A DNA stretch of 64,000 bases from Planctomycetota bacterium (GCA_003576845.1 QEVJ01000003.1:1-64000), one strand, 5' to 3'. Shown: positions 44,110-53,596, counted from the stretch's first letter. Notes: a model not told the origin generated them from the letters alone. A program made the numbers and translations.

Positions 44110-45219
44110 ATGCAAATTGTATCCGCCGCCAGCGAGATTGTCCGCCCCAAATCGCCGAGCACGGTCGGCGCCCGCGACGACCGCGCACCCCCCGGCGAAA
44201 GTCCCGCCGACCGCGCCCCGAACTGGCGGCACGTGCTCAAATCGGCGATCCGCGACGCGGCCACGCTCTGCCGCCGCCTCGAACTGCCGCCGAACTTCGT
44301 GGCGCCCGCCGAACGTGCCGCCGCCGCGTTTCCGCTGTTCGTTCCGGAGCCGTACCTCGCCCGAATCCGGCCCGGCGACCCGGCCGATCCGCTGTTGCGG
44401 CAAGTCCTGCCCCTCGACGCGGAACTTGCCGACGCACCGGGCTATACGGCCGATCCCGTCGCCGACTCCGCCGCCCGCGTGTCGGAAGGCGTGTTGCAAA
44501 AATACGCCGGCCGCGCCTTACTGATTACGACCGGCGCTTGTGCGATCCACTGCCGCTATTGCTTCCGCCGCCACTACCCCTATAGCGAGTCGCCCAGCGG
44601 GCTCGACGCCTGGATTCCGGCGCTCAACGCGCTTGCGGCGGACCCATCGCTCGACGAAGTCATCTTGAGCGGCGGCGATCCGCTGACGCTTTCCGACGGC
44701 TTTCTCGCCGAGCTGATCCGCCGGATCGCCGCGATCGGCCACATTCGCCGCATTCGCGTTCACACCCGCCTGCCGATCGTCATCCCGCAGCGCGTCACGG
44801 CCGAACTCATCGCGGCGTTGCGCGGCACGAGGCTCGCGCCGATCGTCGTCGTGCACGCCAATCATCCGCGCGAGATCGACACACTCGTCGCCCGCGCATT
44901 CGCCCAACTCGTCGACGCCGGCATCCCGCTTTTGAACCAGGCGGTCCTGCTCCGCGGCGTCAACGACGACGCCGACACGCTCGCCGCGCTTTCGCAGACG
45001 CTCGTCAATCATCGGGCGATGCCATATTACCTGCACCAGCTCGATCCGGTGCAGGGCGCGGCCCATTTCGCCGTCCCGGCCGAAGTCGGCTTAAGCCTTA
45101 TCGAAGACCTCCGCGTCCGCCTGCCCGGCTATGCCGTCCCGCGCTACGTCAGAGAAGTGCCGGGCCAGCCGTCGAAAATGCCGATTGAATTGAGCGCGCC
45201 CAGCAACGCGATTCTGTAG
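44110..45219 (+). CDS. epmB: EF-P beta-lysylation protein EpmB (lysine 2,3-aminomutase-like)
   Basis: The 369-residue protein is a radical SAM enzyme with the cluster motif C144-AIH-C148-RY-C151 (CAIHCRYCFRRHYPY) and KAM-type signatures (DEVILSGGDPLTLSD, RIRVHTRLPIVIP). The C-terminal PLP-binding region GYAVPRYVREVPGQPSK matches EpmB. It converts alpha-lysine to beta-lysine, which EpmA attaches to Lys34 of EF-P. It is divergent from efp with 164 bases between. Its length fits EpmB better than free lysine 2,3-aminomutases, which are over 400 residues. ATG 44110 has GAAGGA immediately upstream. Confidence 0.87.
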   Translation: MQIVSAASEIVRPKSPSTVGARDDRAPPGESPADRAPNWRHVLKSAIRDAATLCRRLELPPNFVAPAERAAAAFPLFVPEPYLARIRPGDPADPLLRQVLPLDAELADAPGYTADPVADSAARVSEGVLQKYAGRALLITTGACAIHCRYCFRRHYPYSESPSGLDAWIPALNALAADPSLDEVILSGGDPLTLSDGFLAELIRRIAAIGHIRRIRVHTRLPIVIPQRVTAELIAALRGTRLAPIVVVHANHPREIDTLVARAFAQLVDAGIPLLNQAVLLRGVNDDADTLAALSQTLVNHRAMPYYLHQLDPVQGAAHFAVPAEVGLSLIEDLRVRLPGYAVPRYVREVPGQPSKMPIELSAPSNAIL

Positions 45220-45285
45220 GAGACGAATCCTTTCGCCGAAGGGATCGCGACGTGGCCAGTTCGGCGAGAGGATTCGCCTCCAACA
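45215..45285. repeat. dispersed palindromic repeat, copy 4
   Basis: The 71-base copy starts TGTAGGAGACGAATCCTTTC and ends GGATTCGCCTCCAACA, overlapping the epmB stop codon by a few bases. It lies between epmB and the convergent HEAT gene. Confidence 0.85.
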
Positions 45286-45330
45286 ATCCCCAGTCGGTCG
45301 TGACCGCGAATCGACCACATTCGCATCCGC

Positions 45331-46704
45331 TCAGCCGCGTTTCGACAGCGTCTCGAGCGCCGTTTTGGCGTCGATGCGCAGCCGCTGCGGTTCGCCCGTT
45401 TCCGCGAGCTTTTCGACCGCTGCGACGATCGGCTTGAGATCGGCCTGCGGGTTTTCGGCCGCCAGAAGCAGCACGGCCCGCAGCGCGTTGATCGTAATCT
45501 GCTGTTTGGAATTTGTGTCGATCGTCTCTTTGACCGACTCGTTGAAACCACCCTCGGGCTCTTCGACCTTCACTTCCGGCGCGAGCAGCATCTCGACGAG
45601 CGTGTCCGCAAGCCGCTCCGACGCGGCGCCGTGCCGGCACAGACTCGTCGCCGCGTTGTAGCGCACGTTCGGATGGGCGTCGCCGAGCATTTCGTCGAGC
45701 CGCACGAGCGCTTCGCCGCCGCCGAGCACGCCGAGCGCATACGCACCCCGTTCGCGCAACGAATGGGCATACGGCACGCGCCGCTTGAGCCGCGGATCGT
45801 CGCGCTCCTCCTCCGTAAACTCGCCCGCCGCGCCGAGCACCGCTTCTGCCAACGGCGACGATGCTTGCCAGTCAACCGCCGCCGCCTCGCGGGCTTGTCG
45901 AGCGATCTCGGCGACCGTCGCGCGGAGCTCGTCGATGCGGCCGCGGCCGTCTTCGCTCGTCGCAAACCGCTCGGCGGCGTCGACCGCGGGCGAGAACGCC
46001 TCGGCCAGTCGCCCCGCGCGCGCCCCGAGATCGGCCGACCGCGTCGCGATCCGCGCAAGCGCATCGGCCTCGTCCGCCAATGCAACGAGCCGGTTCGCGG
46101 CTTCCGCGCCGCCTTCCGAAGCCCGCACCGCGTCCGCCGATTCGCGGGCGAGCGCCGCCGCCTGCGGCAAGAGCTTTTCGGCGAGTGGCCGGCGAATGTT
46201 GTCGGTCAGTTGCGCGATCGCCTCGAGCGCCGACAAGCGCACTTCGACCTCGTTTGGGTCGCGTTGCGTCGTCGCCGCCTTGACCAGCGTCGGCAGCGAC
46301 GTCGCGATATGAAAGTGCCCCAGCGCTCGGCTCAAATACGAGCGAAACGCCACGGCCTGCTCCGCCGTGTCCCCGCCGTCGAGCGACTGGTCGAGCACCG
46401 TCGCCATGTCCGCCATGAACTTCGGGTCGTACCGCAGCTCGGCGTGCTCGTCGCCAGCCAGTGCGCTCGCCAAATAGACCGCCGCGTGCCACCGCTTGTC
46501 GGTGCTCGACCGCAAATGTTCGAGATACGTCCGCGGATCGCCCGTGTCGCTGGCCAGCGACGTGAACAACAGCCAAACGCCGACGATCGCCGCGACGATC
46601 ACGCCGGGAATGACAAACAACTGAATCAGAAAACCGGCCGACGGCGGCTCGACCGGGGGCAGCGGAGCTTCGGCGGCTTGACGGGGTGCGTCGGCGGAGG
46701 ACAT
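45331..46704 (-). CDS. membrane-anchored HEAT-repeat protein
   Basis: About 457 residues: a short Pro-rich cytoplasmic N-terminus, one membrane helix at about 28-50 (FLIQLFVIPGVIVAAIVGVWLLF), then a long helical domain with HEAT-like repeats (VEVRLSALEAIAQLTDNIRR, RGAYALGVLGGGEALVRL, NVRYNAATSLCRHG, ITINALRAVLLLAAEN). It ends in a repeat near TALETLSKRG. Scaffold function is likely; partner unknown. The ATG at 46704 is preceded by a CCTCCG-complement region. Convergent with epmB. Confidence 0.72.
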   Translation of the reverse strand: MSSADAPRQAAEAPLPPVEPPSAGFLIQLFVIPGVIVAAIVGVWLLFTSLASDTGDPRTYLEHLRSSTDKRWHAAVYLASALAGDEHAELRYDPKFMADMATVLDQSLDGGDTAEQAVAFRSYLSRALGHFHIATSLPTLVKAATTQRDPNEVEVRLSALEAIAQLTDNIRRPLAEKLLPQAAALARESADAVRASEGGAEAANRLVALADEADALARIATRSADLGARAGRLAEAFSPAVDAAERFATSEDGRGRIDELRATVAEIARQAREAAAVDWQASSPLAEAVLGAAGEFTEEERDDPRLKRRVPYAHSLRERGAYALGVLGGGEALVRLDEMLGDAHPNVRYNAATSLCRHGAASERLADTLVEMLLAPEVKVEEPEGGFNESVKETIDTNSKQQITINALRAVLLLAAENPQADLKPIVAAVEKLAETGEPQRLRIDAKTALETLSKRG

Positions 46705-46887
46705 GGCAAAAATGGGGCGCAAGCGAGAATGAGCCAGGCAAGATTGCGGCGGGCAGTATCGGCAGTCCATCCTAACAGGTTCGCCGTCGCTTCCCAGGGC
46801 GCCGAGGTTAGCCCTAGGCGCCGCTTTCGATGCGATTTCGGGACCCGAATGGCGTCCGCGCCACCCTGCCGACCGCCCAATTGAGCA

Positions 46888-46917
46888 TTGCGTGCCGTCG
46901 CGTCGGCAATCTATAAT
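46888..46917 (+). promoter_or_regulatory. promoter of metK
   Basis: TTGCGT (46888-46893) and a perfect TATAAT (46912-46917) with an 18-base spacer, about 85 bases before the metK start. I looked for SAM-riboswitch stems in the leader and saw none convincing. The 46705-46887 stretch shows no gene. Confidence 0.6.
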
Positions 46918-47002
46918 CCCGCGTTCGGTGATCGCGCGCTTCTGCGCACTCGCCGGCCCGCGTCCGCTCGGCCTTCGCTCGACACTTTGGGAGGGAATTC
47001 TC

Positions 47003-48187
47003 GTGGCATCCGGTAAGTTTTTGTTCACCAGCGAATCGGTCAGCGGCGGGCATCCCGACAAATTGGCCGACCAGATCTCCGACGGCATTCTCGACGCCCT
47101 CCTCGCCCAAGACCCCGCCAGCCGCGTCGCCTGCGAGACGATGGTCACCACGGGCATTGCCATCATCGCCGGCGAAATCACCACCAAAGCCGTGATCGAC
47201 TATTCGAGCGTCGTCCGTGGCGTCATCAACGACGTCGGCTATACGGACGACCAGATGGGCATCTGCGGCGACACCTGCGCCGTCATGGTATCGATCGATC
47301 GCCAAAGTCCGGACATCGCCCAGGGCGTCAACGAGAACGCCGCCGCCGGCAAGGCGATCGGCGCGGGCGACCAGGGATTGATGTTCGGCTACGCGATCAA
47401 CGACACGCCGGAACTCATGCCGCTGCCGATCGCCCTGTCGCACCGGATTCTCAACGACCTGACCGCCGCCCGTAAGCGCGGCGACGTGAAGTGGCTCCGC
47501 CCGGACAGCAAGAGCCAGGTGACCGTCGAATACGAAGACGGCAAGCCGGTTCGCATCGACACGGTCGTCGTGTCCACGCAGCACAGCCCGGACGTTTCGC
47601 ACGCCGAGATCAAGAAGTACGTGATCGACAAGATCATCAAGCCCGTGTTGCCCGCCGAGTTGGTCACGGGCGACATCACGTATCACATCAACCCGACCGG
47701 CCGGTTCGTCGTCGGCGGACCGCACGGCGACTGCGGTCTCACGGGCCGCAAGATCATCGTCGACACCTACGGCGGCTGGGGTCGGCACGGCGGCGGCGCG
47801 TTCAGCGGCAAGGACCCGACCAAGGTCGACCGCAGCGCGGCCTATATGGCTCGCCACGTGGCCAAAAACATCGTCGCCTCGGGCGTAGCCGACCGCTGCG
47901 AGGTTCAGCTTGCGTATGCGATCGGCGTCGCCGACCCAGTGAGCGTGTACGTCGACACGGAAGGCACCGGCCGCGTCGACGACGAACGGCTCTGTGCGGC
48001 CGTTCGCGAAATGTTCCCGCTCTCGCCCGGCGGCATCATCGACTACCTCAAGCTCCGCCGCCCGATCTTCCGCAAGACCGCGGCCGGCGGACACTTCGGC
48101 CGCAACGACGCCGACTTCACCTGGGAAAGCACGCACCGCGCGGCGGAACTGGCCGACGCCGTCGGACTGGCGGCCGCGACGCGATAG
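47003..48187 (+). CDS. metK: S-adenosylmethionine synthetase
   Basis: The 394-residue enzyme shows all MetK signatures: [50 protein letters not shown] and [22 protein letters not shown]. It makes SAM from methionine and ATP and is an essential housekeeping protein. The GTG start at 47003 has a GGGAGGG site 8 bases upstream. Length agrees with the bacterial family (about 380-400). Confidence 0.97.
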   Translation: MASGKFLFTSESVSGGHPDKLADQISDGILDALLAQDPASRVACETMVTTGIAIIAGEITTKAVIDYSSVVRGVINDVGYTDDQMGICGDTCAVMVSIDRQSPDIAQGVNENAAAGKAIGAGDQGLMFGYAINDTPELMPLPIALSHRILNDLTAARKRGDVKWLRPDSKSQVTVEYEDGKPVRIDTVVVSTQHSPDVSHAEIKKYVIDKIIKPVLPAELVTGDITYHINPTGRFVVGGPHGDCGLTGRKIIVDTYGGWGRHGGGAFSGKDPTKVDRSAAYMARHVAKNIVASGVADRCEVQLAYAIGVADPVSVYVDTEGTGRVDDERLCAAVREMFPLSPGGIIDYLKLRRPIFRKTAAGGHFGRNDADFTWESTHRAAELADAVGLAAATR

Positions 48188-48198
48188 ACGCTATTCCT

Positions 48199-48270
48199 TG
48201 TAGGAGGCGAATCCTTTCGCCGACGGGAGCGCCGTTCGATCCCAACCGGCGAGAGGATTCGCCTCCTACT
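48199..48270. repeat. dispersed palindromic repeat, copy 5
   Basis: The 72-base copy starts TGTAGGAGGCGAATCCTTTC and ends GGATTCGCCTCCTACT, the best match to the family consensus. It lies between metK and the next plus-strand gene. Confidence 0.87.
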
Positions 48271-48281
48271 GTTACGAACCA

Positions 48282-49163
48282 ATGGGCATGGCCGAAAAAG
48301 GCGCCGGCATGAAGCTTCGCCTCGCCATCACGGCGCTTGTCCTGGGCAATCGCCACGACGCACACTTCGCCGCGGTCGGCGACTGGCTCGAAGCGAATCT
48401 GCCGTGCCGATTCTTGGCGGATGCGTCGGCCACAGCAGCCGAGGCGTGTGGCGATGTCGAACCGGCGGTGGTGATCTTGCTGCATTCGCGGCCCGGCCAG
48501 TTCATGGAAACCGAGATCGCGGCGCTACGCCGCCGCTGGCCGCTGGCCCGGTTTGTCGCCGTCTTCGCAAGCTGGTGCGAAGGCGAACCGCGTTCGGGTA
48601 GGGTCTTGGGCGGCGTTTACCGCGTCCCGTGGCACGTCGCCCGGGAACGGCTCGCCGCCGAACTAAGCACATTCGTTGGAAGCGACCGATCCGCGACTTA
48701 CGCGGGCCTGTTCGAACTGCCCCCCACAGCCACGGCCGACGAACGCTTGCTCGCCAACTCCTATCCCGTCGCCGCAAGGCCGGTCGCCGTTGCCGTCGCT
48801 GCGATTCGTTCGAGCGTCGCCGAGCCGCTCGTCGTCGCACTCGCCGCCGCGGGCCATTCGGCCGTCTACTGGCCGCTCGCCGACGCGGCGCTCGTCCGCG
48901 GCATTGACGCGGTTGTCTGGGATACGTTCGGTTGCGACACGCGTCTCGCGCGGCTTCGCGACTGCCTCCCAACCGTTCGCGGCGACGGTCCCGTCATCGC
49001 GCTCGCCGATTTCCCCCGGCCGCAAGACGTCGCGCGGCTGGTGGAACTCGGCGTCGATCGCGTGCTGGGAAAGCCGCTCCTGGTCGCCGACCTGCTGACG
49101 TGTCTCGACGAGTTTGCCGCCCCAGTCGCCTCCATTCCCGACCGAAGCAGCGCCGTGGCATAG
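48282..49163 (+). CDS. protein of unknown function with a degenerate receiver-like C-terminus
   Basis: The 293-residue product has no recognised family. Its C-terminal 120 residues resemble a response-regulator receiver fold: strand-turn DAVVWDTFGCDT (phospho-Asp position), PVIALADFPRPQ and VDRVLGKPLLVADLL, where the Lys-Pro matches the conserved receiver KP. However, the acidic pocket is incomplete, so phosphorylation is doubtful. The N-terminal half repeats a similar alpha/beta pattern. In-frame ATGs at 48282, 48288 and 48309 exist. It is convergent with the ImmA/IrrE-like gene. Confidence 0.58.
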   Translation: MGMAEKGAGMKLRLAITALVLGNRHDAHFAAVGDWLEANLPCRFLADASATAAEACGDVEPAVVILLHSRPGQFMETEIAALRRRWPLARFVAVFASWCEGEPRSGRVLGGVYRVPWHVARERLAAELSTFVGSDRSATYAGLFELPPTATADERLLANSYPVAARPVAVAVAAIRSSVAEPLVVALAAAGHSAVYWPLADAALVRGIDAVVWDTFGCDTRLARLRDCLPTVRGDGPVIALADFPRPQDVARLVELGVDRVLGKPLLVADLLTCLDEFAAPVASIPDRSSAVA

Positions 49164-49919
49164 TCATTGCATGTTGCCGCCCCACTCTTCATCGTCCGCG
49201 CTCACTTCCATCCGCAGAATCTCCCGCCGCCAATCCTCTTCGTGAACCGGCCAGCCTTGAACGACGCTGCCCGCCTCTTCGAGCACCGCCGCTTCGCCCG
49301 ACTCGTGAACCTGCCGCTGACACCGCGTTTCGAGCGCCGAAAGTCGCGGCACGCGCCCCGGCACGTTGCTCCGCCGCCACGTGACGCGGCACTCGTCGAA
49401 CACCGTGATAATCACGGGCACTTCCAATTCGAGCATTCGCCGGGCGATTAACTCGTGACTGGCGTGCGCGAACCGGCGTTTGAGCGCGGCGATATCCCAG
49501 CCGCATTGCAGCGCCGCCTCGCGCAACCAGCGCGTCGGCAGCAACAACCTCCCGGCGAGGCGATTCGCCACGTCCTCGCGCGCGGCCGGCGGCGCCTCGC
49601 GGGGATCGACGCCCAATCGCGCGAACACCCGATGGGCCGCCGCCTCGCCGATTTCGTGGGCGAGCGCCCAATGCCGGCGCTCGCCCCGCGGGTCGCGCCG
49701 GAGCAGCACCGACGTTCGCGGCGCGCGGCGGTTCTCGTCGAGCGCGACGAGCCGCGCTCGGCCCGGCTGAAAGTCGTCCCAAGCGACGTCGATCCCCAGC
49801 GCCTCGGCGACGCGAAACGCATCGACCGGCGGCCCGTCGACATCCGCCGCGAGCAGCAAATCGCTGGCCACGTCGTCGAGCGCCGCGGCCAGTTCCTCGA
49901 CGGCGATTTCCGGCAACAT
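49164..49919 (-). CDS. ImmA/IrrE-family metallo-endopeptidase-like protein
   Basis: About 251 residues. The central region matches COG2856: PVDAFRVAEALGIDVAW, a loop with AHEIGEAAAHRV at the zinc-binding helix, and ANRLAGRLLLPTRWL with the downstream ligand/acid region. The zinc motif reads HEIGE: the second histidine of HExxH is Glu, so metal binding may be altered. Family members cleave repressors (ImmA) or control stress regulons (IrrE). No XRE repressor partner is next to it. ATG 49919 is preferred; ATG 49973 is in frame. Confidence 0.72.
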   Translation of the reverse strand: MLPEIAVEELAAALDDVASDLLLAADVDGPPVDAFRVAEALGIDVAWDDFQPGRARLVALDENRRAPRTSVLLRRDPRGERRHWALAHEIGEAAAHRVFARLGVDPREAPPAAREDVANRLAGRLLLPTRWLREAALQCGWDIAALKRRFAHASHELIARRMLELEVPVIITVFDECRVTWRRSNVPGRVPRLSALETRCQRQVHESGEAAVLEEAGSVVQGWPVHEEDWRREILRMEVSADDEEWGGNMQ

Positions 49920-50046
49920 AACAGGGCCCAGAATGTTTTTTTGTACACTAACACAGGATTGGGCGGATGGCAAGGGGTGCAGGGATAACGATATGATGGA
50001 TCGGCGCTGCTTGTCCGCGAAAATCGATGTATACGGAGCGATGACG

Positions 50047-51270
50047 ATGAGCCGGCCAATAATCGAGAATGTAGCAACAACGTCCCTCGATACGGTCGAG
50101 CCGCAACTCGCCGCCCGGATGCGCGCGGCGATGCCCGTCGCCCAGCGCTGGGCCTATTTCGACCATGCCGCCGTCGCGCCGCTATCCGAGCCGGCCCGAG
50201 AAACCCTCGTCGCCTATGCCGAACAAGCCGCGCGCGACGGCGACACCGTCTGGCCGACGTGGGCCAGACGCGTCGAAGAGGTTCGCTCGATCGCCGCCGC
50301 GCTCATCCAGGCTGCCGCCGACGAAATCGCCTTCGTCAAGAACACGACGGACGGCATCACGGTCGTCGCCGAGGGTTTTCCCTGGCAGAGCGGCGACAAC
50401 ATCGTCACGCTCGCCAACGAATTCCCGTCGAACCAATACCCCTGGCTCAACCTCGCGTCGCGCGGCGTGGAAACGCGGCGCGTCGAACCGGAGGAAGCGG
50501 GCGAAGGCGGCGTGATCGGCCGCTTCAATCTCGATCGCGTCGCCGCCGCGTGCGACCGGCGTACGCGGATGATCTCCGTAAGCTGGGTCGGTTATGCGAG
50601 CGGTTATCGGCTCGACCTCGACGCCGCTGCGCGATTGGCCCACAGCGTCGGGGCGCGGTTGTTCGTCGATGCCATTCAGGGCTTGGGCGTCTTTCCGCTC
50701 GACGTCTCGCAAACGCCGATCGACTACCTCGCCGCCGACGGGCACAAATGGCTCTTGGGCCCGGAAGGGGCAGGCATCCTCTACGTCCGCCGCGAGCGGC
50801 TCGACGAACTCCGCCCCATCGGCGTCGGCTGGCACAGCGTCGTCCAGGGCAGCGACTACGCCAAAATCGACCTCGCCTTCAAACCGGCCGCACAGCGCTT
50901 CGAAGGCGGGTCGCAGAACATGCCCGGAGTGCTGGCCCTGGGCGCGAGCCTCGACCTGCTCGCATCGCTCTCCGCCGAGTTCGGCCGCGACGCGATCGCC
51001 CGCCGCGTGGTTGCGGTCGCCGACGAAGCGTGCCGGCGCTTGACCGAAATCGGAGCGACAATCGCGAGCGACCGTTCGCCGTCCCACGCCTCGGGCATCG
51101 TCTCGTTCGCGCCACGCGGCGGCAATCCCGACACGCTCCGCCGCCAGGCCCTCCAAGCCAACGTCGCCCTCAGTTGCCGCGCGGGACGATTACGCGTCAG
51201 TCCCCATGCATACAACGATTCGCGTGATATCGAACGCCTGATCTCTGCGTTGGCGGAAAACGCGCTCTGA
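50047..51270 (+). CDS. PLP-dependent class V aminotransferase / cysteine desulfurase-like
   Basis: About 407 residues with the class V aminotransferase fold: YFDHAAVAPLSEPARE at the N-terminus, NTTDGITVVAEG, EFPSNQYPW, WVGYASGYRLDLD, FVDAIQGLGVFPLD and PLP-binding Lys in AADGHKWLLGPEG. It lacks the obvious cysteine loop of IscS/SufS, so isopenicillin-epimerase or kynureninase-like activity is as likely as desulfuration. A GGAG site 8 bases before ATG 50047 sets the start. It is divergent from the ImmA/IrrE-like gene. Confidence 0.84.
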   Translation: MSRPIIENVATTSLDTVEPQLAARMRAAMPVAQRWAYFDHAAVAPLSEPARETLVAYAEQAARDGDTVWPTWARRVEEVRSIAAALIQAAADEIAFVKNTTDGITVVAEGFPWQSGDNIVTLANEFPSNQYPWLNLASRGVETRRVEPEEAGEGGVIGRFNLDRVAAACDRRTRMISVSWVGYASGYRLDLDAAARLAHSVGARLFVDAIQGLGVFPLDVSQTPIDYLAADGHKWLLGPEGAGILYVRRERLDELRPIGVGWHSVVQGSDYAKIDLAFKPAAQRFEGGSQNMPGVLALGASLDLLASLSAEFGRDAIARRVVAVADEACRRLTEIGATIASDRSPSHASGIVSFAPRGGNPDTLRRQALQANVALSCRAGRLRVSPHAYNDSRDIERLISALAENAL

Positions 51271-51418
51271 GCCATACGGGGCTTCGGCATTCGATGCAAG
51301 CCAATGCAACGGCGTCAGGCCGCGTTAAGTTGGACTACGAACACGCCCTGAACGCGGCGCAAGGGTGTCGTTGCCAGGGAAAAGCAACTTCCGGAATGGC
51401 AAGTGCTGGTTGCGCATA

Positions 51419-51447
51419 TTGCAACCCAAACCCGGTGTGACTATGCT
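51419..51447 (+). promoter_or_regulatory. weak candidate promoter for second PEP-CTERM gene
   Basis: TTGCAA (51419-51424), 17 bases, TATGCT (51442-51447), each 4/6 to consensus. It would give a leader of about 140 bases to ATG 51596. Nothing else is seen in the 51271-51595 gap. Confidence 0.3.
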
Positions 51448-51595
51448 CAACGGCATTGGAGCAGCCGGGGCGCGACCTCTGATCGTAGGGTGCCTAGTGA
51501 ATCGAAGTGCGGTGGCTAAGCTCTTGTCGCGTTCGCGCACTGCGCCGGACAACCTTGTAGCGCACCGTTACGTTCTAACCGCAAAGGGGATGCTC

Positions 51596-52918
51596 ATGCC
51601 GCGGATTCATTGTGGTGTCATTAGCGTGGTGGCACTCTTGGCGATCTCTCTTATGCCGGCGCCGTCGCGCGGGCAGCTTTACGTCGAAGACTTCGACGCG
51701 GGAAATGGCGGCTATTCCGTGACCAATGGTATTGGCGCCGGGGTGCCCACGGGGCCCTGGACGTATTCGCCTGGTCGCGGAACGTGGTTTGCCGACGGCG
51801 GCGAAGGGGTCGTCAACTCGGTGATCGACAGTCCACCGATTCTCGTTCCCGATGCCGGCAAGCTCGCGCTTTCGGTGTTGCATCGCTACAACTTCGAAGA
51901 CGACGGCACGACTCGTTGGGACGCCGGTCAAATCCAATTCTCCGTAAATGGAGAGTCATTCCGCCCTGTGATCGCACAGGCTTTTCTAGACGGCGGATAC
52001 CCGACGGACAGGACGATTCAAGGCAACAGTCCGCCGCTCAACGGTCAATACGCCTTCAACAACACGTCGCCCGGATTCGGTTCCGACATTTTCATCCCGA
52101 GCATTGCCAACCTGGGCGAATTCTCCGCCGGGGACTCGCTTCGCTTGCGTTTCATCGGCTCGTGGGACGAAGCGTTCATCCAGACGCCGGCGCCCAACTG
52201 GGAAATCGATGCAATCGTGCTCGAGTACGACAACAACCTGCCCGATCTGCCTCCGGACCGGCCATCCAGCCTGCGATACGACATTTACACGGATATTCCG
52301 GGGCTGTTGATTTCGGATCTCCGCGCCTCGCCCAAGTTCCCCGATAACCCGGACATTACGCAAACCGTCGGAATCTCGGAGATTCCTCCGCACCAACGCG
52401 ACTTTTACGGCGCACGTCTGTCGGGCTATTTCACACCCGACCAGTCCGGCATCTACGACTTGTACATGGCGTCGGACGATCAAGGCGAGTTTTACTTGAG
52501 CACCGATGCGAACCCGGCGAATGCCGCGCTGATCGCCCGCGAACCCGAATGGAATCCCAGTCGCGATTTCGCCACGCTCACGCGGCGCAATCCCGCAGCG
52601 CCGGAGAATCGCTCGACGACGCTATTCCCGGATGGAATCTATCTGGAAGCCGGCCAGTCGTATTACGTCGAGGCCTTGATGAAGGAACACGGCGGCGGCG
52701 ACAACCTCGCGTTCACCGCGGCGCTGCGGCTCGATCCCAACACGCCCGCGCCGATTCCGACGGCGCCGCTCGGTGCGTCGCCGTATTGCAACTGTGGCGC
52801 GGTTGACCTGGGGTTGTTGACCACGGAGCCGGTGCCCGAGCCGGCGTCGATCGTGCTGGCGGGATTAACCGCGCCTGCGCTGATTTGGATGTATCGCCGC
52901 CGTCGTTTGGCTAAGTAA
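51596..52918 (+). CDS. PEP-CTERM protein with PA14-like domain
   Basis: The 440-residue exported protein has a signal peptide (VISVVALLAISLMPAPSRG), a beta-rich N-terminal half (YVEDFDAGNGGYSV, LSVLHRYNFEDDGTTRWDAG), a PA14-like region at about 260-390 (GARLSGYFTPDQSGIYDLYM, DDQGEFYLSTD) and a C-terminal PEP-CTERM signal (VPEPASIVLAGLTAPALIW then MYRRRR). The PA14-like part may bind carbohydrate. ATG 51596 follows AAGGGG by 6 bases; ATG 51590 overlaps that site. Like the protein at 20910 it depends on an exosortase encoded elsewhere. Confidence 0.83.
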   Translation: MPRIHCGVISVVALLAISLMPAPSRGQLYVEDFDAGNGGYSVTNGIGAGVPTGPWTYSPGRGTWFADGGEGVVNSVIDSPPILVPDAGKLALSVLHRYNFEDDGTTRWDAGQIQFSVNGESFRPVIAQAFLDGGYPTDRTIQGNSPPLNGQYAFNNTSPGFGSDIFIPSIANLGEFSAGDSLRLRFIGSWDEAFIQTPAPNWEIDAIVLEYDNNLPDLPPDRPSSLRYDIYTDIPGLLISDLRASPKFPDNPDITQTVGISEIPPHQRDFYGARLSGYFTPDQSGIYDLYMASDDQGEFYLSTDANPANAALIAREPEWNPSRDFATLTRRNPAAPENRSTTLFPDGIYLEAGQSYYVEALMKEHGGGDNLAFTAALRLDPNTPAPIPTAPLGASPYCNCGAVDLGLLTTEPVPEPASIVLAGLTAPALIWMYRRRRLAK

Positions 52919-52937
52919 TGAGGGCTTTCTCCGTGAA

Positions 52938-53480
52938 TCATCGTTGCCGCGCGCGGTGGACGCGCGCCGCGCGCAGGTCGACGATGCCGTTAATGGCCCC
53001 ATCGGCAAGTGCATCGCTCGCGGTTTGTGCCGACGTTGCCACGTCCCGACGAACTTCGCGGCGACCGGCAGGCGGCGCTGAATTCTCCGGGACGAACCGT
53101 TCGGAGCGGCGCGTCAAAAGCGCTCCCGCCGCCGCGGGCGACGCCGCCGGTTCGCTGACCGGCAGCGATGCGCTCAAGTGGTTGCGGGCCATCACGGCGT
53201 CGACCACGTCGACGCGTCCGTTTCCGTCGAGATCGTTGCGAATCAGGTAGCCCGCGCCGAACATCGTCGAGAATCCGCCGTCGACGAGCGCCGCGAGATC
53301 GCTGCCGTCGACTGCGCCATCGCCATTGGCGTCGCCGGGCAGAACATCGAACCGGAACCGAAAATCTCCGCCCGGCTGCCCGTCACCCCACGGAAACACG
53401 TCGCCGCGGCCGCCGACTCGAGTGCATCCATTCTGCTTCGCAATCGCGTCGTGCACGCTCGTGCCGCGCGAGACTGTCCC
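52938..53480 (-). pseudogene. truncated dockerin-domain protein, 3' fragment
   Basis: The translation contains a clear planctomycete dockerin tail: GGDFRFRFDVLPGDANGDGA, a first Ca-binding loop (DANGDGAVDGSD) and a second (DLDGNGRVDVVDA), then an Ala/Arg-rich end like that of the CotH protein at 21887. The part that should precede it, a large secreted domain, is missing. The open frame continues to 53696, but upstream of about 53460 it reads through a dispersed repeat also found at 54211 and 55680 and overlaps the next gene. It is best seen as the remnant of a large secreted protein. Confidence 0.62.
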
Positions 53481-53558
53481 CGCCTCTGGCTGGCCGAGCC
53501 AGTGCCACCGTACGATAATGGCCGCGTTGTGGGGCGGGAACGATAGCGCGATCCCGCC
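53458..53558 (+). repeat. dispersed GC-rich repeat, copy A
   Basis: About 100 bases containing TGTCCCCGCC, then TGGCTGGCCGAGCCAGTGCCA and CGATAATGG. It matches copies at 54198-54300 and 55680-55756 in the same orientation and replaces the missing upstream part of the dockerin gene. Confidence 0.6.
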
Positions 53559-53596
53559 GCGCGATCCCGTCGCGAGTGTTGCCGGAGAATCTTTGG

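Noticed and set aside
46705-47002. Possible SAM riboswitch before metK
   Set aside because: I could not build the conserved stems or core of any SAM riboswitch class; only a promoter is clear.
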